Assembly: GCA_934654755.1 (NCBI GenBank)
Contig: CAKUGQ010000008.1
Span: 18,290 to 82,289 of the forward strand
Reading direction: 5' to 3'
Source: an uncultured Oscillospiraceae bacterium
Lineage (GTDB): Bacteria; Bacillota; Clostridia; Oscillospirales; Oscillospiraceae
DNA length: 64,000 nt
Both the position numbers and the translations under genes were made by a program. The notes under the pieces are model-generated. The model had not been told where the DNA came from. It searched no databases and was given only the letters and a program-made list of their open reading frames with translations. Shown piece after piece: positions 33,880 to 42,686 of the stretch; the first letter of the stretch is position 1, and each line of letters opens with the position of its first letter.

Positions 33880-34041
33880 TGATCTCAATTGGGACAGTGT
33901 TCCGAAGCAGGATTGAACGACCGCCGATGCGCCGCATCGGCTGAGGCCATACGGACAGCCGGGTCGAATGCCGAAGATCGCCCGCTGCGGCGATTGGCAA
34001 CTTCTGTTGCCTTATTGGTTGAGTTAAAAGCTCAGTTTTAT
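33880..34041 (+). ncRNA. Candidate structured non-coding RNA, unidentified
   Basis: No ORF, but a consistent multi-stem fold: CTCAATT (33884-33890) closes with GGTTGAG (34017-34023); GGGAC/GTTCC follows; CGACC (33918-33922) closes with GGTCG (33962-33966) around an 8-base-pair hairpin GCCGATGC/GCATCGGC; then ATCGCC/GGCGAT (33977-33994) and GGCAAC/GTTGCC (33996-34011). A short TGAG/CTCA hairpin plus TTTTAT at 34020-34041 may end it. It has its own strong promoter. 6S RNA and the clostridial raiA-type RNA are candidates by size and setting; I cannot confirm either from memory. Confidence 0.62.
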
Positions 34042-34123
34042 AAGTTGGTTCCTTTATAACCGAAAGTGCCCCGCGGCATGAACTTGTGAAATGATCAATA
34101 AGAGTAGTAAAAGTAATCTTTGC

Positions 34124-34303
34124 TATATAGACTCTGATCTAATTGTGATTCGATGTTGACCCATATTGTCCCCCCCCTACGCGTGGGGAGCTTCGGCGAG
34201 CCGGCAGGGGAGCGCCGTATCGGCGCGGCTATGTGCCGCTCGGTGGGTTTCTTCGACATGATTCTACAAGCGGTATGGCTGCAAAAGCGGCGTACCGCTT
34301 TTT
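34124..34303 (+). promoter_or_regulatory. Structured leader with terminator-like hairpin ahead of potABCD
   Basis: A possible extended -10 (TGC-TATATA, 34124-34129) precedes an 8-C run (34170-34177), a two-tier stem (CGAGCCGGCA 34197-34206 with TGCCGCTCG 34234-34242, enclosing GCGCCG/CGGCGC) and a terminator-like hairpin AAGCGGTA (34268-34275) / TACCGCTT (34293-34300) followed by TTTG. The layout is that of an attenuator or riboswitch; ligand unknown. The stretch 34042-34123 shows nothing I can name. Confidence 0.55.
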
Positions 34304-34350
34304 GCGTTCCGGGACGGCCCCGCAGCGAATACAGACAGAGGAGAAAGCGC

Positions 34351-35469
34351 ATGAAAAAGATCATTGAACTGAAAAACATCTCCAAGGCATTTGACGGAGA
34401 AACGGTGCTCGACGGCATCAGTCTGGACATTTATGACAACGAATTTATTACACTCCTCGGTCCTTCCGGCTGCGGCAAAACGACGACGCTTCGCATCATC
34501 GGCGGCTTTACCACGCCGGACGAGGGCGACCTGATCTTCATGGGCGAACGGATCAACGATGTGCCGCCGCACAAACGCCATGTGAACACCGTGTTTCAGA
34601 AGTATGCGCTGTTTCCGCATTTAAACGTTTTTGAGAACGTTGCTTTCCCGCTGCGTGAGCGTAAGTTGCCAAAGAAAGAAATCAAGGAGAAGGTCGACCG
34701 GATGCTCTCCATGGTTATGCTTTCCGGTTTTGCCGATCGCAGAGTGACAAGTCTTTCCGGCGGTCAGCAGCAGCGAGTTGCCATTGCCCGCGCGCTGGTC
34801 AATGAACCGAAGGTTCTGCTGCTCGACGAGCCGCTTGGCGCGCTCGATCTTAAGCTGCGTAAGGATATGCAGCAGGAGCTGAAGAAGATTCAGAAGAATA
34901 CCGGTATCACCTTCGTGTTCGTTACCCACGACCAGGAGGAGGCGCTGAGCATGTCCGATACCATCGTGGTGATGAGCGAAGGCAAGATTCAGCAGATCGG
35001 CACGCCCAGCGATGTCTATAACGAACCGATCAATGCCTTTGTTGCGGATTTTATCGGCGAAAGCAACATTGTTGACGGCGTGATGCTGGAGGATTTCCGT
35101 GTTTCCTTCGGCGGACATATTTTTGAGTGTCTGGATAAGGGCTTTGCAAAGATGGAGCCTGTGGATGTTGTAATCCGTCCGGAGGACGTGGACATTGTTG
35201 CACCGGACAAAGGGATGCTGTGCGGTACCGTGACCTCCGTAACCTTCATGGGTGTCCATAACGAAGCCATTGTGGATATCGACGGCTTCAAATGGATGAT
35301 TCAGACGACGGATCCTGTGCATGAAAACACCTATATCGGCATAACGCTGGAACCGGATGCCATCCATATCATGAAGAAGTCTGAGTATTCCGGCCGCTTT
35401 GGCGACTATTCTTCCTTCTCCAACGAGTTGGATGAGCTTTCCAATCCGGGAGGTGACGACGAGGGATGA
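34351..35469 (+). CDS. potA: Spermidine/putrescine ABC transporter ATP-binding protein
   Basis: 372 residues from ATG 34351, chosen for the GGAGAAAGCGC just upstream; the open frame extends further but through the leader. Walker A LLGPSGCGKTTTLRIIGG (about 36-53), Q-loop VFQKYALFPHLNVFENVAF, signature LSGGQQQRVAIARAL, Walker B VLLLDEPLGALD, H-loop VTHDQEEAL, then a TOBE domain (about 285-355). This is the CysA/PotA/UgpC-type ATPase that energises uptake. It is the first gene of a potABCD operon and overlaps potB by 4 bases. Substrate is inferred from the whole operon. Confidence 0.95.
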   Translation: MKKIIELKNISKAFDGETVLDGISLDIYDNEFITLLGPSGCGKTTTLRIIGGFTTPDEGDLIFMGERINDVPPHKRHVNTVFQKYALFPHLNVFENVAFPLRERKLPKKEIKEKVDRMLSMVMLSGFADRRVTSLSGGQQQRVAIARALVNEPKVLLLDEPLGALDLKLRKDMQQELKKIQKNTGITFVFVTHDQEEALSMSDTIVVMSEGKIQQIGTPSDVYNEPINAFVADFIGESNIVDGVMLEDFRVSFGGHIFECLDKGFAKMEPVDVVIRPEDVDIVAPDKGMLCGTVTSVTFMGVHNEAIVDIDGFKWMIQTTDPVHENTYIGITLEPDAIHIMKKSEYSGRFGDYSSFSNELDELSNPGGDDEG

Positions 35470-36347
35470 AACAGACAAAAAAAAGCCTCGGCGTGTATCG
35501 TTCCGCTCTGGCGCCGTATTCCGTCTGGTCACTTCTGTTTGTGGTTGTTCCTTTGATTTTTGTTGCCTACTACGCATTTACGGATAATAGCTTCAGCTTC
35601 ACCCTGGACAATATCACCCGCTTTTTTACGGCGACGAGCAATCTGGTACAGGACGACGGCACAACAAAAGAGGTCCGAACCTACCTCCTGATTTTCCTGC
35701 GCTCGTTGAAGCTGGCTGTGATTTCCACTGCCATCTGTCTGCTGCTGGGGTATCCCGTTGCATATATCATGTCGCGTGCAAAGGAACGCACGCAGAAGAC
35801 CATGATGACGCTCATCATGATTCCTATGTGGATGAATTTCCTGATCCGTACCTACGCGTGGATGACCATTTTGCAGGACACCGGCATTATTAACTCTCTG
35901 CTTGCAAAGATCGGCCTTTCGCCTGTGCATATTATCGGAACGGAGAGCGCCGTTATTATCGGCATGGTCTACGATTATTTCCCTTATATGATCCTGCCGA
36001 TCTATTCCATCCTTGCGAAGATGGACGGAAAGCTCCTGGAAGCCGCACGCGACCTTGGATGCAACAGTGCGTCGGTGCTTCGGCGCGTCGTGTTTCCGTT
36101 GAGTCTTCCCGGCGTAATCTCCGGTATCACAATGGTGCTGATCCCCTCCATTAGTACCTTCTACATCTCTCAAAAGCTTGGCAGCGGAAAGTTTTTCCTT
36201 ATCGGCGATGCCATTGAGGGACAATATGCCGCCAACAATCTGCACTTTGCCGCAGCCATTGCGTTTATTCTCATGATCATTCTGCTGGTCAGTATGGCCA
36301 TCATGAAGTATTTCACCACGAAGAATGTTTACGGAGGGGACGCTTGA
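35466..36347 (+). CDS. potB: Spermidine/putrescine ABC transporter permease PotB
   Basis: 293 residues with six predicted membrane helices. The ABC permease coupling motif is seen as LLEAARDLGCNSASVLRRVV (EAA loop, about residues 198-217), and the N-terminal YSVWSLLFVVVPLIFVAYY segment is typical of PotB. It starts inside the potA stop (ATGA) and ends at the potC start. Together with PotC it forms the membrane channel for PotD-delivered polyamine. Confidence 0.95.
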   Translation: MKQTKKSLGVYRSALAPYSVWSLLFVVVPLIFVAYYAFTDNSFSFTLDNITRFFTATSNLVQDDGTTKEVRTYLLIFLRSLKLAVISTAICLLLGYPVAYIMSRAKERTQKTMMTLIMIPMWMNFLIRTYAWMTILQDTGIINSLLAKIGLSPVHIIGTESAVIIGMVYDYFPYMILPIYSILAKMDGKLLEAARDLGCNSASVLRRVVFPLSLPGVISGITMVLIPSISTFYISQKLGSGKFFLIGDAIEGQYAANNLHFAAAIAFILMIILLVSMAIMKYFTTKNVYGGDA

Positions 36348-37186
36348 TGAAAATGAAGCTCTCGTCGAAGATTTATTGCGGCATCATTTTTGTGTTCCTG
36401 TTTGCTCCGATCGTTGTGCTCCTGGTATTCTCGTTCAATGAGAGCAAAAGCCTGTCGGTCTTCTCCGGCTTTTCCCTGAAGTGGTATCGCGAGCTTTTGA
36501 ACGACAGAAATACGTTGGAGTCCGTAAAAAACACGTTGATCCTGGCTGCTGCGGCGACCGCCCTTTCCACCGTGATCGGGACACTTGCCGCCGTCGGGAT
36601 CAACAAGCTGCGTTCGCGCTGGTATCGCGCGGCGATGAACACCGTCACCTATATTCCCATGACGAACCCGGACATCATCACCGGTATCTCGCTGATGCTG
36701 ATGTTTGTATTTGTCGGCCGTCTGTTCGGCGCTGGTACGAGTCTCAATTTCTTTACCATGCTGATCGCGCACATTACCTTCTGCACGCCCTATGTGATCC
36801 TTCAGGTGCTTCCCAAGCTTCAGCAGATGGATAAGGCCCTGCCGGAGGCGGCGATGGATCTGGGGTGCACACCGATGCGCGCTTTCCTGAAGGTGGAGCT
36901 GCCGGAAATTCTGCCCGGCATTGTAACGGGTGCGATTATGGCATTCACACTTTCGCTGGATGATTTTGTTATCAGCTATTTCACGGCGGGAAACGGCTTT
37001 GAGACGCTGCCTATCCGTATTTACGGCATGACCAAAAAGACCGTTACACCGAAAATGTATGCTCTGGCCACCATCATCTTCTTTGTTACTATGGCGCTGC
37101 TGCTGATCAACAATGTCGTGGATAACGACGATCGGCGCAAGCTTCGTGAGCTTCGCCGCCAGAAAAAAGCGCGGCAGATGCAGTAA
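36347..37186 (+). CDS. potC: Spermidine/putrescine ABC transporter permease PotC
   Basis: 279 residues from ATG 36347, which shares one base with the potB stop and has GGAGGGG seven bases upstream; a TTG at 36344 is less likely. Six membrane helices, PotC-type IFVFLFAPIVVLLVFSFNES near the N terminus, EAA loop LPEAAMDLGCTPMRAFLKVE (about 165-185), SLDDFVISYFTAGNG. A basic tail (RRKLRELRRQKKARQ) ends it. It pairs with PotB. Confidence 0.95.
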   Translation: MKMKLSSKIYCGIIFVFLFAPIVVLLVFSFNESKSLSVFSGFSLKWYRELLNDRNTLESVKNTLILAAAATALSTVIGTLAAVGINKLRSRWYRAAMNTVTYIPMTNPDIITGISLMLMFVFVGRLFGAGTSLNFFTMLIAHITFCTPYVILQVLPKLQQMDKALPEAAMDLGCTPMRAFLKVELPEILPGIVTGAIMAFTLSLDDFVISYFTAGNGFETLPIRIYGMTKKTVTPKMYALATIIFFVTMALLLINNVVDNDDRRKLRELRRQKKARQMQ

Positions 37187-37216
37187 TACTGACCTTATCC
37201 CAAAGGAGGATCCACC

Positions 37217-38323
37217 ATGAAGAAAATTGTACTTTTTTTGGCAGCCGCACTGCTGCTCCTTCCGCTCCTTTCCGGCTGCGGCGGAGAGAAAGCCCTGACG
37301 TTGAATGTCTACAACTGGGGCGAGTATATCTCCGACGGCAGCGAGGGGAGCTTTGATACCGTCCACGAGTTTGAAAAGTGGTATGAGGCGACATACGGCC
37401 GAAAGGTTACGGTTAACTACACCACTTTTTCCAGCAACGAGGATATGTACAACAAGATATCCAGCGGCGCAGTGAGCTACGACGTCGTCATTCCTTCGGA
37501 TTATATGATCGCCAGAATGGCTGCCGAGGGACTGCTCGAGGAGCTGGATTTCGACAATATTCCGAATTATCAATACATTGACGACAGCTTCAAAGGGCTG
37601 TATTACGATGCGGAGAATCGGTATACCGTGCCCTACACCTACGGGATTGTCGGTGTGATCTATAATGCCAATGTCGTTGATGAAGCCGATGCCGGGGGCT
37701 GGGATTTGCTGTGGAACGAGAAGTACAAAAACAACATCCTCCAGTTCAATAATTCCCGCGATGCTTTTGGCACTGCGATGTATAAGCTCGGCCTGGATGT
37801 CAATTCCACGGATAAGGCCGACTGGGATCTGGCGCGTGATGAGCTGCTGGCGCAGCGTAAGATCGGCGTGGATTATGTGATGGATGAGATTTATAATACA
37901 CTGGAATCCGGAGAAGCTGCCGTCGGCGCATATTACGCCGGAGATTACTTCACCATGCGCGATGCACAGGCTGAAAATGTCGATTTGAAGTTCTACTATC
38001 CGGAGCGGACAAATTATTATGTCGATGCGATGTGCATCCCTACCTGCGCGCAGAACAAGGAGCTTGCGGAGATCTTTATTAACTATATGCTCTCCGAGGA
38101 GCCTGCCGTCGCCAATGCAGAGACGACCTACTATGCCTCTCCCAACCGTTTGGTCTACAACAGTAAGGACTATATTGAGTACATGGGTCAGGAGACCATG
38201 GATATTCTCTACCCGGAGCTGGGCAGTTTTGCAGAGCAATATAACAAGTATGCTTACCGCAACCTTGATCGTGAAATGCTCGACTATCTGAACACTCTTT
38301 GGGAAAGCGTCAAGATTAACTGA
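37217..38323 (+). CDS. potD: Spermidine/putrescine-binding lipoprotein PotD
   Basis: 368 residues. Signal peptide with lipobox LLLLPLLSGCGGE (Cys near 21), then LTLNVYNWGEYISDGSEG, the usual opening of PotD/PotF, followed by VSYDVVIPSDYMIARMAAEG and YTVPYTYGIVGVIYN. Polyamine-site aromatic and acidic residues are in the expected blocks (YNWGEY, SDY, WDLLWNEKY, YYAGDY). It lies 30 bases after potC with a strong AAAGGAGGATCC site and ends ahead of a strong terminator. Exact polyamine preference cannot be told from sequence. Confidence 0.95.
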   Translation: MKKIVLFLAAALLLLPLLSGCGGEKALTLNVYNWGEYISDGSEGSFDTVHEFEKWYEATYGRKVTVNYTTFSSNEDMYNKISSGAVSYDVVIPSDYMIARMAAEGLLEELDFDNIPNYQYIDDSFKGLYYDAENRYTVPYTYGIVGVIYNANVVDEADAGGWDLLWNEKYKNNILQFNNSRDAFGTAMYKLGLDVNSTDKADWDLARDELLAQRKIGVDYVMDEIYNTLESGEAAVGAYYAGDYFTMRDAQAENVDLKFYYPERTNYYVDAMCIPTCAQNKELAEIFINYMLSEEPAVANAETTYYASPNRLVYNSKDYIEYMGQETMDILYPELGSFAEQYNKYAYRNLDREMLDYLNTLWESVKIN

Positions 38324-38381
38324 GCCGGCCGGAAATTGTCCGGTGTGCCGAAAAACCACCTCTCGCGTGTCATTCCGACTG

Positions 38382-38424
38382 AAACACCCTCCGACCGGTT
38401 TTTCCGGTCGGAGGGTGTTTCATA
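38382..38424. terminator. Terminator at the end of potABCD, probably bidirectional
   Basis: AAACACCCTCCGACCGG, loop TTTTT, CCGGTCGGAGGGTGTTT. Lies between the converging potD and the - strand gene ending 38434. Confidence 0.92.
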
Positions 38425-38433
38425 TATCGGGTT

Positions 38434-40536
38434 TTACTCAGTCTGGAAAACGGAAAAAGAGAGAGTGTCCTTATCGACCCGGTAGATCGCGTCGGTTTCA
38501 TGGTCGGAAAACAGCAGGACAGAACCCTGTGTCAGGCATGTGACAAATCCGGGGACATCCACAAATGTGACTTCGCTTCCGTCGTGTCCCATGCGGTACA
38601 GTCCATCCGAGGCGGAGAGCCAGCAGTAACGCGAATCCCAATAGATGGTGTATGCGGGAAGATCGCCGCGCTTTTCAATCTGACCGGTTGCTTCGTTCCA
38701 ATAATAGAGCGTTTTTCCGTCACGGATGTTCAGAAAGTATACGCCCTCCGGTGTCAGCAGGAATTGTGAGGCGACTACGTCGTCAAACGTGCGCTCCTGT
38801 CCGGAGTCGAGGTTGCGCAGCGTCATACGGTTGTATTTATCCAGATAATAGAGATTTGTTCCGTCATACGCGACATTGGCTGCGTTTTTCTGATTCAAAA
38901 GGTGTGTTACTTCACCGGAGATCAGGCTCATGGAATAAATATCGGAATTGATCTGGTAAATAAAATTGCTGCCGTGCAGGAAGAAGGGGGAGGAGCTGGA
39001 AAGCTGATTTTCCGTATATCCGTGCGGGAAGAGCCCGAAAAACCAGTCTGCGTTGAGGGGCCACTGGTAAACCGGCGTCTCCTCCATCGTGTCCAGATCC
39101 ACAGCCATCACAGCCGTGCGGGAGTGATTCCGCTCCATGCCGAAGCGGCTGTACCAGAGGTCGGTGCGCATATAGTACAGCTTATTGTCTCTGCTGAAGA
39201 GGCTTGTGTTCCATTGGCGCATATTCTGCACAAATGCGTCGAGCGGAAATGGGGATACGCGGTCGGTCTGTTTGTCCAGCAGATACAGCTTGTCAAAGTC
39301 TAACGTGAAAACGGCAAAGCGGTCGTTTTCAAAGTGATTCGATGAGGACATATTGAAGCAAACAGGCGCCGCTGGCTCTTTTGAACAGCCGCTCATCAAC
39401 AGAAGCGGAAGCAACAGAAGTGCAGCCACGGCTTTGATGCGCCGATGTCTTACCAGATAATTGCGGTTTTTCAGACGGACCAGCAGGATCATCAGCGCCA
39501 TCAGTGCGAGGCCAATACTCACGAGAAGGACAAGCTCATTCCACGAGACCTCCTCCACGGCGTAGACGCGGGAGCTGAAGGCCTCTGCGGAGTCGCCGCG
39601 CAGATAGCAGCTTCCGATGGTCAATGCCCAAGGCCCGGGAAGCCGTACGAAAAGCCCCGGACGAAGTGCGAGGACAGGAAGGGGGAGCAGGACAAGTCCG
39701 CTCATCAGCGTTATGGCGTATTTTCTCGTCAGGACGCTGAGCGTCAGGATGATGAGCGCGCAGTAGCCATAGCCGAGAAGCTGAAGGAGGGATTGCAGTC
39801 CGAAGGCCTGACCGAGCGTAAGCTGCTTTGTAATATTGCCAAAAGAAATCAGCGAACAGAGGTTATAGTCCCAGTGCGGCAGGCCGAAGCGCAATGCGAG
39901 GTAGGCGAGACGGAAGAGCTGAACGAACACGGTCAGAAACGCCGTGAGGCTCAAGGCGACGATGAGCTTGGTGCTCCACTGCTGCAGCACGCTTTTTTTC
40001 TGTGTCAAAAGGATCTGATCCATCTGCGAGCTGTATTCCTGACAGAAAACCGGCGCCAGCAAAAAGACGAGCAGGGTCAGGAAGACATAGTCGGGCGACT
40101 TGATACCGAGTAGAAGCTCCCAGCCTCCGGTATAGAGAAACTGCCGCTGCTCGGATTCCCGGACGAAGATATACTGCGTGTAGAGCTTGGAAAAGCCGGA
40201 ATAGCGTTCGTCCTCCGCCAACAGAAGATCATATTGCTCGCGAAACTCGCTCTCGGAAACCGTTCCGTTATAATAGCCCGATTTCAGACGTTCCAGGGCG
40301 GTGTGATTCTTGCTCAGACGGAGCATTTCATCTTCAATGGCGCTGCGCTTTTCCTCCGTCAGCGGACCTTCGGCGGGGGAAAGGTATTCATCATAGACGG
40401 CGCGGTTTGCTTCAAGTTCCTTATCATAGGGCTCGGTCGTCAGAAAAATACCGGCAATCTCTACCACAAGCAATACCAGTACCAGCCAGAGCCCATGCCG
40501 GTAGTGGAGCAGCTTTTGAAATTCGTATTTCAGCAT
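38434..40536 (-). CDS. ABC-2-type permease fused to a lipoprotein-like beta-propeller domain
   Basis: 700 residues from ATG 40536 (AGGAGAAAG upstream). The N-terminal half (1-370) is an ABC permease: one helix near 13-32, a long extracytoplasmic loop, then five more helices (VFLTLLVFLLAPVFCQEYSS and others). At about 368-384 a second signal-peptide-like stretch occurs, VAALLLLPLLLMSGCSKEP, with a perfect lipobox around Cys 384. The C-terminal 315 residues read as a beta-propeller (NLYYLDKYNRMTLRNLDSG, YCWLSASDGLYRMGHDG) as in DUF5050-like proteins. It overlaps the companion permease by 7 bases. A permease-lipoprotein fusion is unusual; loss of a stop between two genes is one explanation. Confidence 0.8.
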   Translation of the reverse strand: MLKYEFQKLLHYRHGLWLVLVLLVVEIAGIFLTTEPYDKELEANRAVYDEYLSPAEGPLTEEKRSAIEDEMLRLSKNHTALERLKSGYYNGTVSESEFREQYDLLLAEDERYSGFSKLYTQYIFVRESEQRQFLYTGGWELLLGIKSPDYVFLTLLVFLLAPVFCQEYSSQMDQILLTQKKSVLQQWSTKLIVALSLTAFLTVFVQLFRLAYLALRFGLPHWDYNLCSLISFGNITKQLTLGQAFGLQSLLQLLGYGYCALIILTLSVLTRKYAITLMSGLVLLPLPVLALRPGLFVRLPGPWALTIGSCYLRGDSAEAFSSRVYAVEEVSWNELVLLVSIGLALMALMILLVRLKNRNYLVRHRRIKAVAALLLLPLLLMSGCSKEPAAPVCFNMSSSNHFENDRFAVFTLDFDKLYLLDKQTDRVSPFPLDAFVQNMRQWNTSLFSRDNKLYYMRTDLWYSRFGMERNHSRTAVMAVDLDTMEETPVYQWPLNADWFFGLFPHGYTENQLSSSSPFFLHGSNFIYQINSDIYSMSLISGEVTHLLNQKNAANVAYDGTNLYYLDKYNRMTLRNLDSGQERTFDDVVASQFLLTPEGVYFLNIRDGKTLYYWNEATGQIEKRGDLPAYTIYWDSRYCWLSASDGLYRMGHDGSEVTFVDVPGFVTCLTQGSVLLFSDHETDAIYRVDKDTLSFSVFQTE

Positions 40537-41741
40537 GACTTTCTCCTCCGATTCAGGCGGTTGTGGTAACTCCGGTTGCACAGAAGAATTCCGAACAGCA
40601 GCAGGAGCACGACCAGACCGAGTCCGGCAAATACAAAGAGATACAGTCGAACGGGGTAACCGAAAAGGTTGACAAAGCGGTCATCGTACATCAGATCGCG
40701 CGAAATGACAAGCTCAAGCGGGTTGAACCAGCGAAGCAGGGCGAGGACTCCGGCACGATCCTGAAGCACCGAGCAGCCCAGCAGCAGCGCCAGACCGGAG
40801 AGCATCGTACCGAGGTACTGACGAATCAGACACGACAGGAGCAGGAGCATCCCGCAGAAAACGAGTACACCAAGCGTCCGGATTCCGGCGGAGCAGAGAA
40901 TGTACATCCCAATGCTCATACGCAGCGGCGTGCGTTCCATGGTCGGAAGCGCGTAGATCGGACTGGAGAGCGCCGTATTGCGGTCGCTGACGAGATAGAT
41001 TGACAGAAAATCCTCCGCGTAAAAAGCTGCACAGACGAGCACGGCGAACAGGAAGGCGGTTGCGAGCTTTGCCGCAACGGTCATGCCCGAACCGTTTTTT
41101 GCTGTGCGCAGCAGCATATACATTTCGGTGTCCTGCTCTCGTACAAAGATCGAGGTCATGGCAAATATGCACAGCAGCAGGATAAGCATGGAGGAAAAGT
41201 CGTAGTCCAGCAGGACCGCATAACCGCGCGTGTCTGCAAAGTCCGGGATCATTCGGCCTGCAAAATCCGCCGCAATTCGGACGTTTTTCTGCGCCTCGTA
41301 ATTGTTCCCGAGCTGCGAGTATGTCCACGCCAGCCTTGCTGCGCGATTGGAAATATCCTGAGAAACGTTCCTGTAGTAGTAATCGTAACGCATCTCCGCG
41401 ACAAAAAGCGAACGGAAAAAGTCCTCGTCAATCGCTTCGCTGTATGTATAGGCATTCGGGTCGTACTCTCTGGAGAGCTCGTTGAGCTCAGATTTGATTT
41501 CCAGCGGTCTGTAGATTGTCATGAGCTTTCCGACCTTCTCGGCCGTGATCGGGCCGACATACTGCGCATATGATTCCTTATACTGCGGCCGGTAGTCGCT
41601 CCAACGGTAGACTGCTCCTTCGTATTCGTCATGCAGCTTCCAGCCGTTCAGAATAAGGAGCGCTGCGAGAAATATCCATAGCGCCGGACTTCGGTATGCC
41701 TTGCGGCATTCGTATCTCAGAAGACGGAAAAAGCATTTCAT
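40530..41741 (-). CDS. ABC-2-type permease
   Basis: 403 residues. First helix ALWIFLAALLILNGW (about 19-33), then an extracytoplasmic segment of about 150 residues, then five C-terminal helices (FSSMLILLLCIFAMTSIFV, LATAFLFAVLVCAAFY, LGVLVFCGMLLLLSCLI, LYLFVFAGLGLVVLLLLFGI). The topology matches ABC-2 efflux permeases of the antibiotic/lantibiotic immunity type. Its ATG overlaps the ATPase stop by 4 bases, and its end overlaps the second permease. A substrate cannot be named. Confidence 0.85.
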   Translation of the reverse strand: MKCFFRLLRYECRKAYRSPALWIFLAALLILNGWKLHDEYEGAVYRWSDYRPQYKESYAQYVGPITAEKVGKLMTIYRPLEIKSELNELSREYDPNAYTYSEAIDEDFFRSLFVAEMRYDYYYRNVSQDISNRAARLAWTYSQLGNNYEAQKNVRIAADFAGRMIPDFADTRGYAVLLDYDFSSMLILLLCIFAMTSIFVREQDTEMYMLLRTAKNGSGMTVAAKLATAFLFAVLVCAAFYAEDFLSIYLVSDRNTALSSPIYALPTMERTPLRMSIGMYILCSAGIRTLGVLVFCGMLLLLSCLIRQYLGTMLSGLALLLGCSVLQDRAGVLALLRWFNPLELVISRDLMYDDRFVNLFGYPVRLYLFVFAGLGLVVLLLLFGILLCNRSYHNRLNRRRKSC

Positions 41742-42604
41742 TGGGCTTCCTCCCCACAGTGGTAGAGAAAGACCTCCTCGAGATTTGCCGCCGCTTCGAC
41801 TGCCGCGGGGTGCGGCTTCGTTTCGGACAGAATACGGAGCCGTATGCCGCTGCTTTCCCGGGCGAGGTTACTGATGGTGTGATGAACGAGCGAAGCGGGG
41901 ACGTCACTCTCCTCCAAAGACAGCGCCCAGACCTTTCCGGCCAGCTCCTCGCACAGCGTTGCCGGGGTGTCAAACATGAGCAGCTTGCCTTCATGCAGGA
42001 GAATGATCCGGTTTGCAATAAACTCAATGTCCGAGACAATGTGTGTCGCAAGAATCACGATCCGGTTTTCGGAGAACTGCGAGATCAGATTCCGAAAGCG
42101 GATACGCTCTCGCGGGTCGAGGCCGGAGGTCGGCTCATCCAGAATCAGAATTCCCGGATCGGAGAGCATGGCCTGCGCAATTCCGAGGCGCTGCCGCATA
42201 CCGCCGGAGAGCGCTCCGACCTTTTTTCTGCCTGCTTCGCTGAGGTTGACGATCTCCAGCAGCTCGGCGATTCGCTGTTCGCCCTGCTTTTTATCGATTC
42301 CCTTGAGAACGCACATATAGCGCAGAAAATCCGTGACGGAGAACTCGCGGTAGAAGCGCGGGTATTGCGGCAGGTAGCCGATATTTCCCAGGAAATCGCT
42401 GCCCATATTGCGAATGTTACGGCCGTTGATGAAAATATCTCCTTTGGCGGGAATGATTCCCATAAAGGAATTGATCAATGTGGTCTTGCCGGCGCCGTTG
42501 GTGCCGAGCAGGCCGTAGACGCCGTTTTCCAGTGTGGCGGAGAAGTCGCGCAGCGCATATTTTGCGCCGTATTTTTTGGAAAGGTGTTCAAAGCGTACTT
42601 CCAT
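41738..42604 (-). CDS. ABC transporter ATP-binding protein (export type)
   Basis: 288 residues from ATG 42604, with GGAGG four to nine bases upstream; the longer frame is not needed. Walker A GLLGTNGAGKTTLINSFMG (about 30-48), Q-loop YLPQYPRFYREFSVTDFL, signature LSGGMRQRLGIAQAML, Walker B ILILDEPTSGLDPRER, H-loop ATHIVSDIEF. This is the CcmA/NatA-type ATPase that drives ABC-2 exporters; it belongs with the two permeases that follow with overlapping starts. Confidence 0.95.
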   Translation of the reverse strand: MEVRFEHLSKKYGAKYALRDFSATLENGVYGLLGTNGAGKTTLINSFMGIIPAKGDIFINGRNIRNMGSDFLGNIGYLPQYPRFYREFSVTDFLRYMCVLKGIDKKQGEQRIAELLEIVNLSEAGRKKVGALSGGMRQRLGIAQAMLSDPGILILDEPTSGLDPRERIRFRNLISQFSENRIVILATHIVSDIEFIANRIILLHEGKLLMFDTPATLCEELAGKVWALSLEESDVPASLVHHTISNLARESSGIRLRILSETKPHPAAVEAAANLEEVFLYHCGEEAQ

Positions 42605-42686
42605 ATTTCCTCCCTTTGCGGTTGCGGCCCTGAGGCGCGTTTTTTCATGTTTCTGCGGGCGGAGCATCCTCCGGAACGTCTCTGCT

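Noticed and set aside
33880..34041. RNase P RNA, SRP RNA or tmRNA
   Set aside because: None of their invariant sequences as I know them are present.
36329..38359. 676-codon minus-strand ORF over potC and potD
   Set aside because: Antisense of a complete pot operon.
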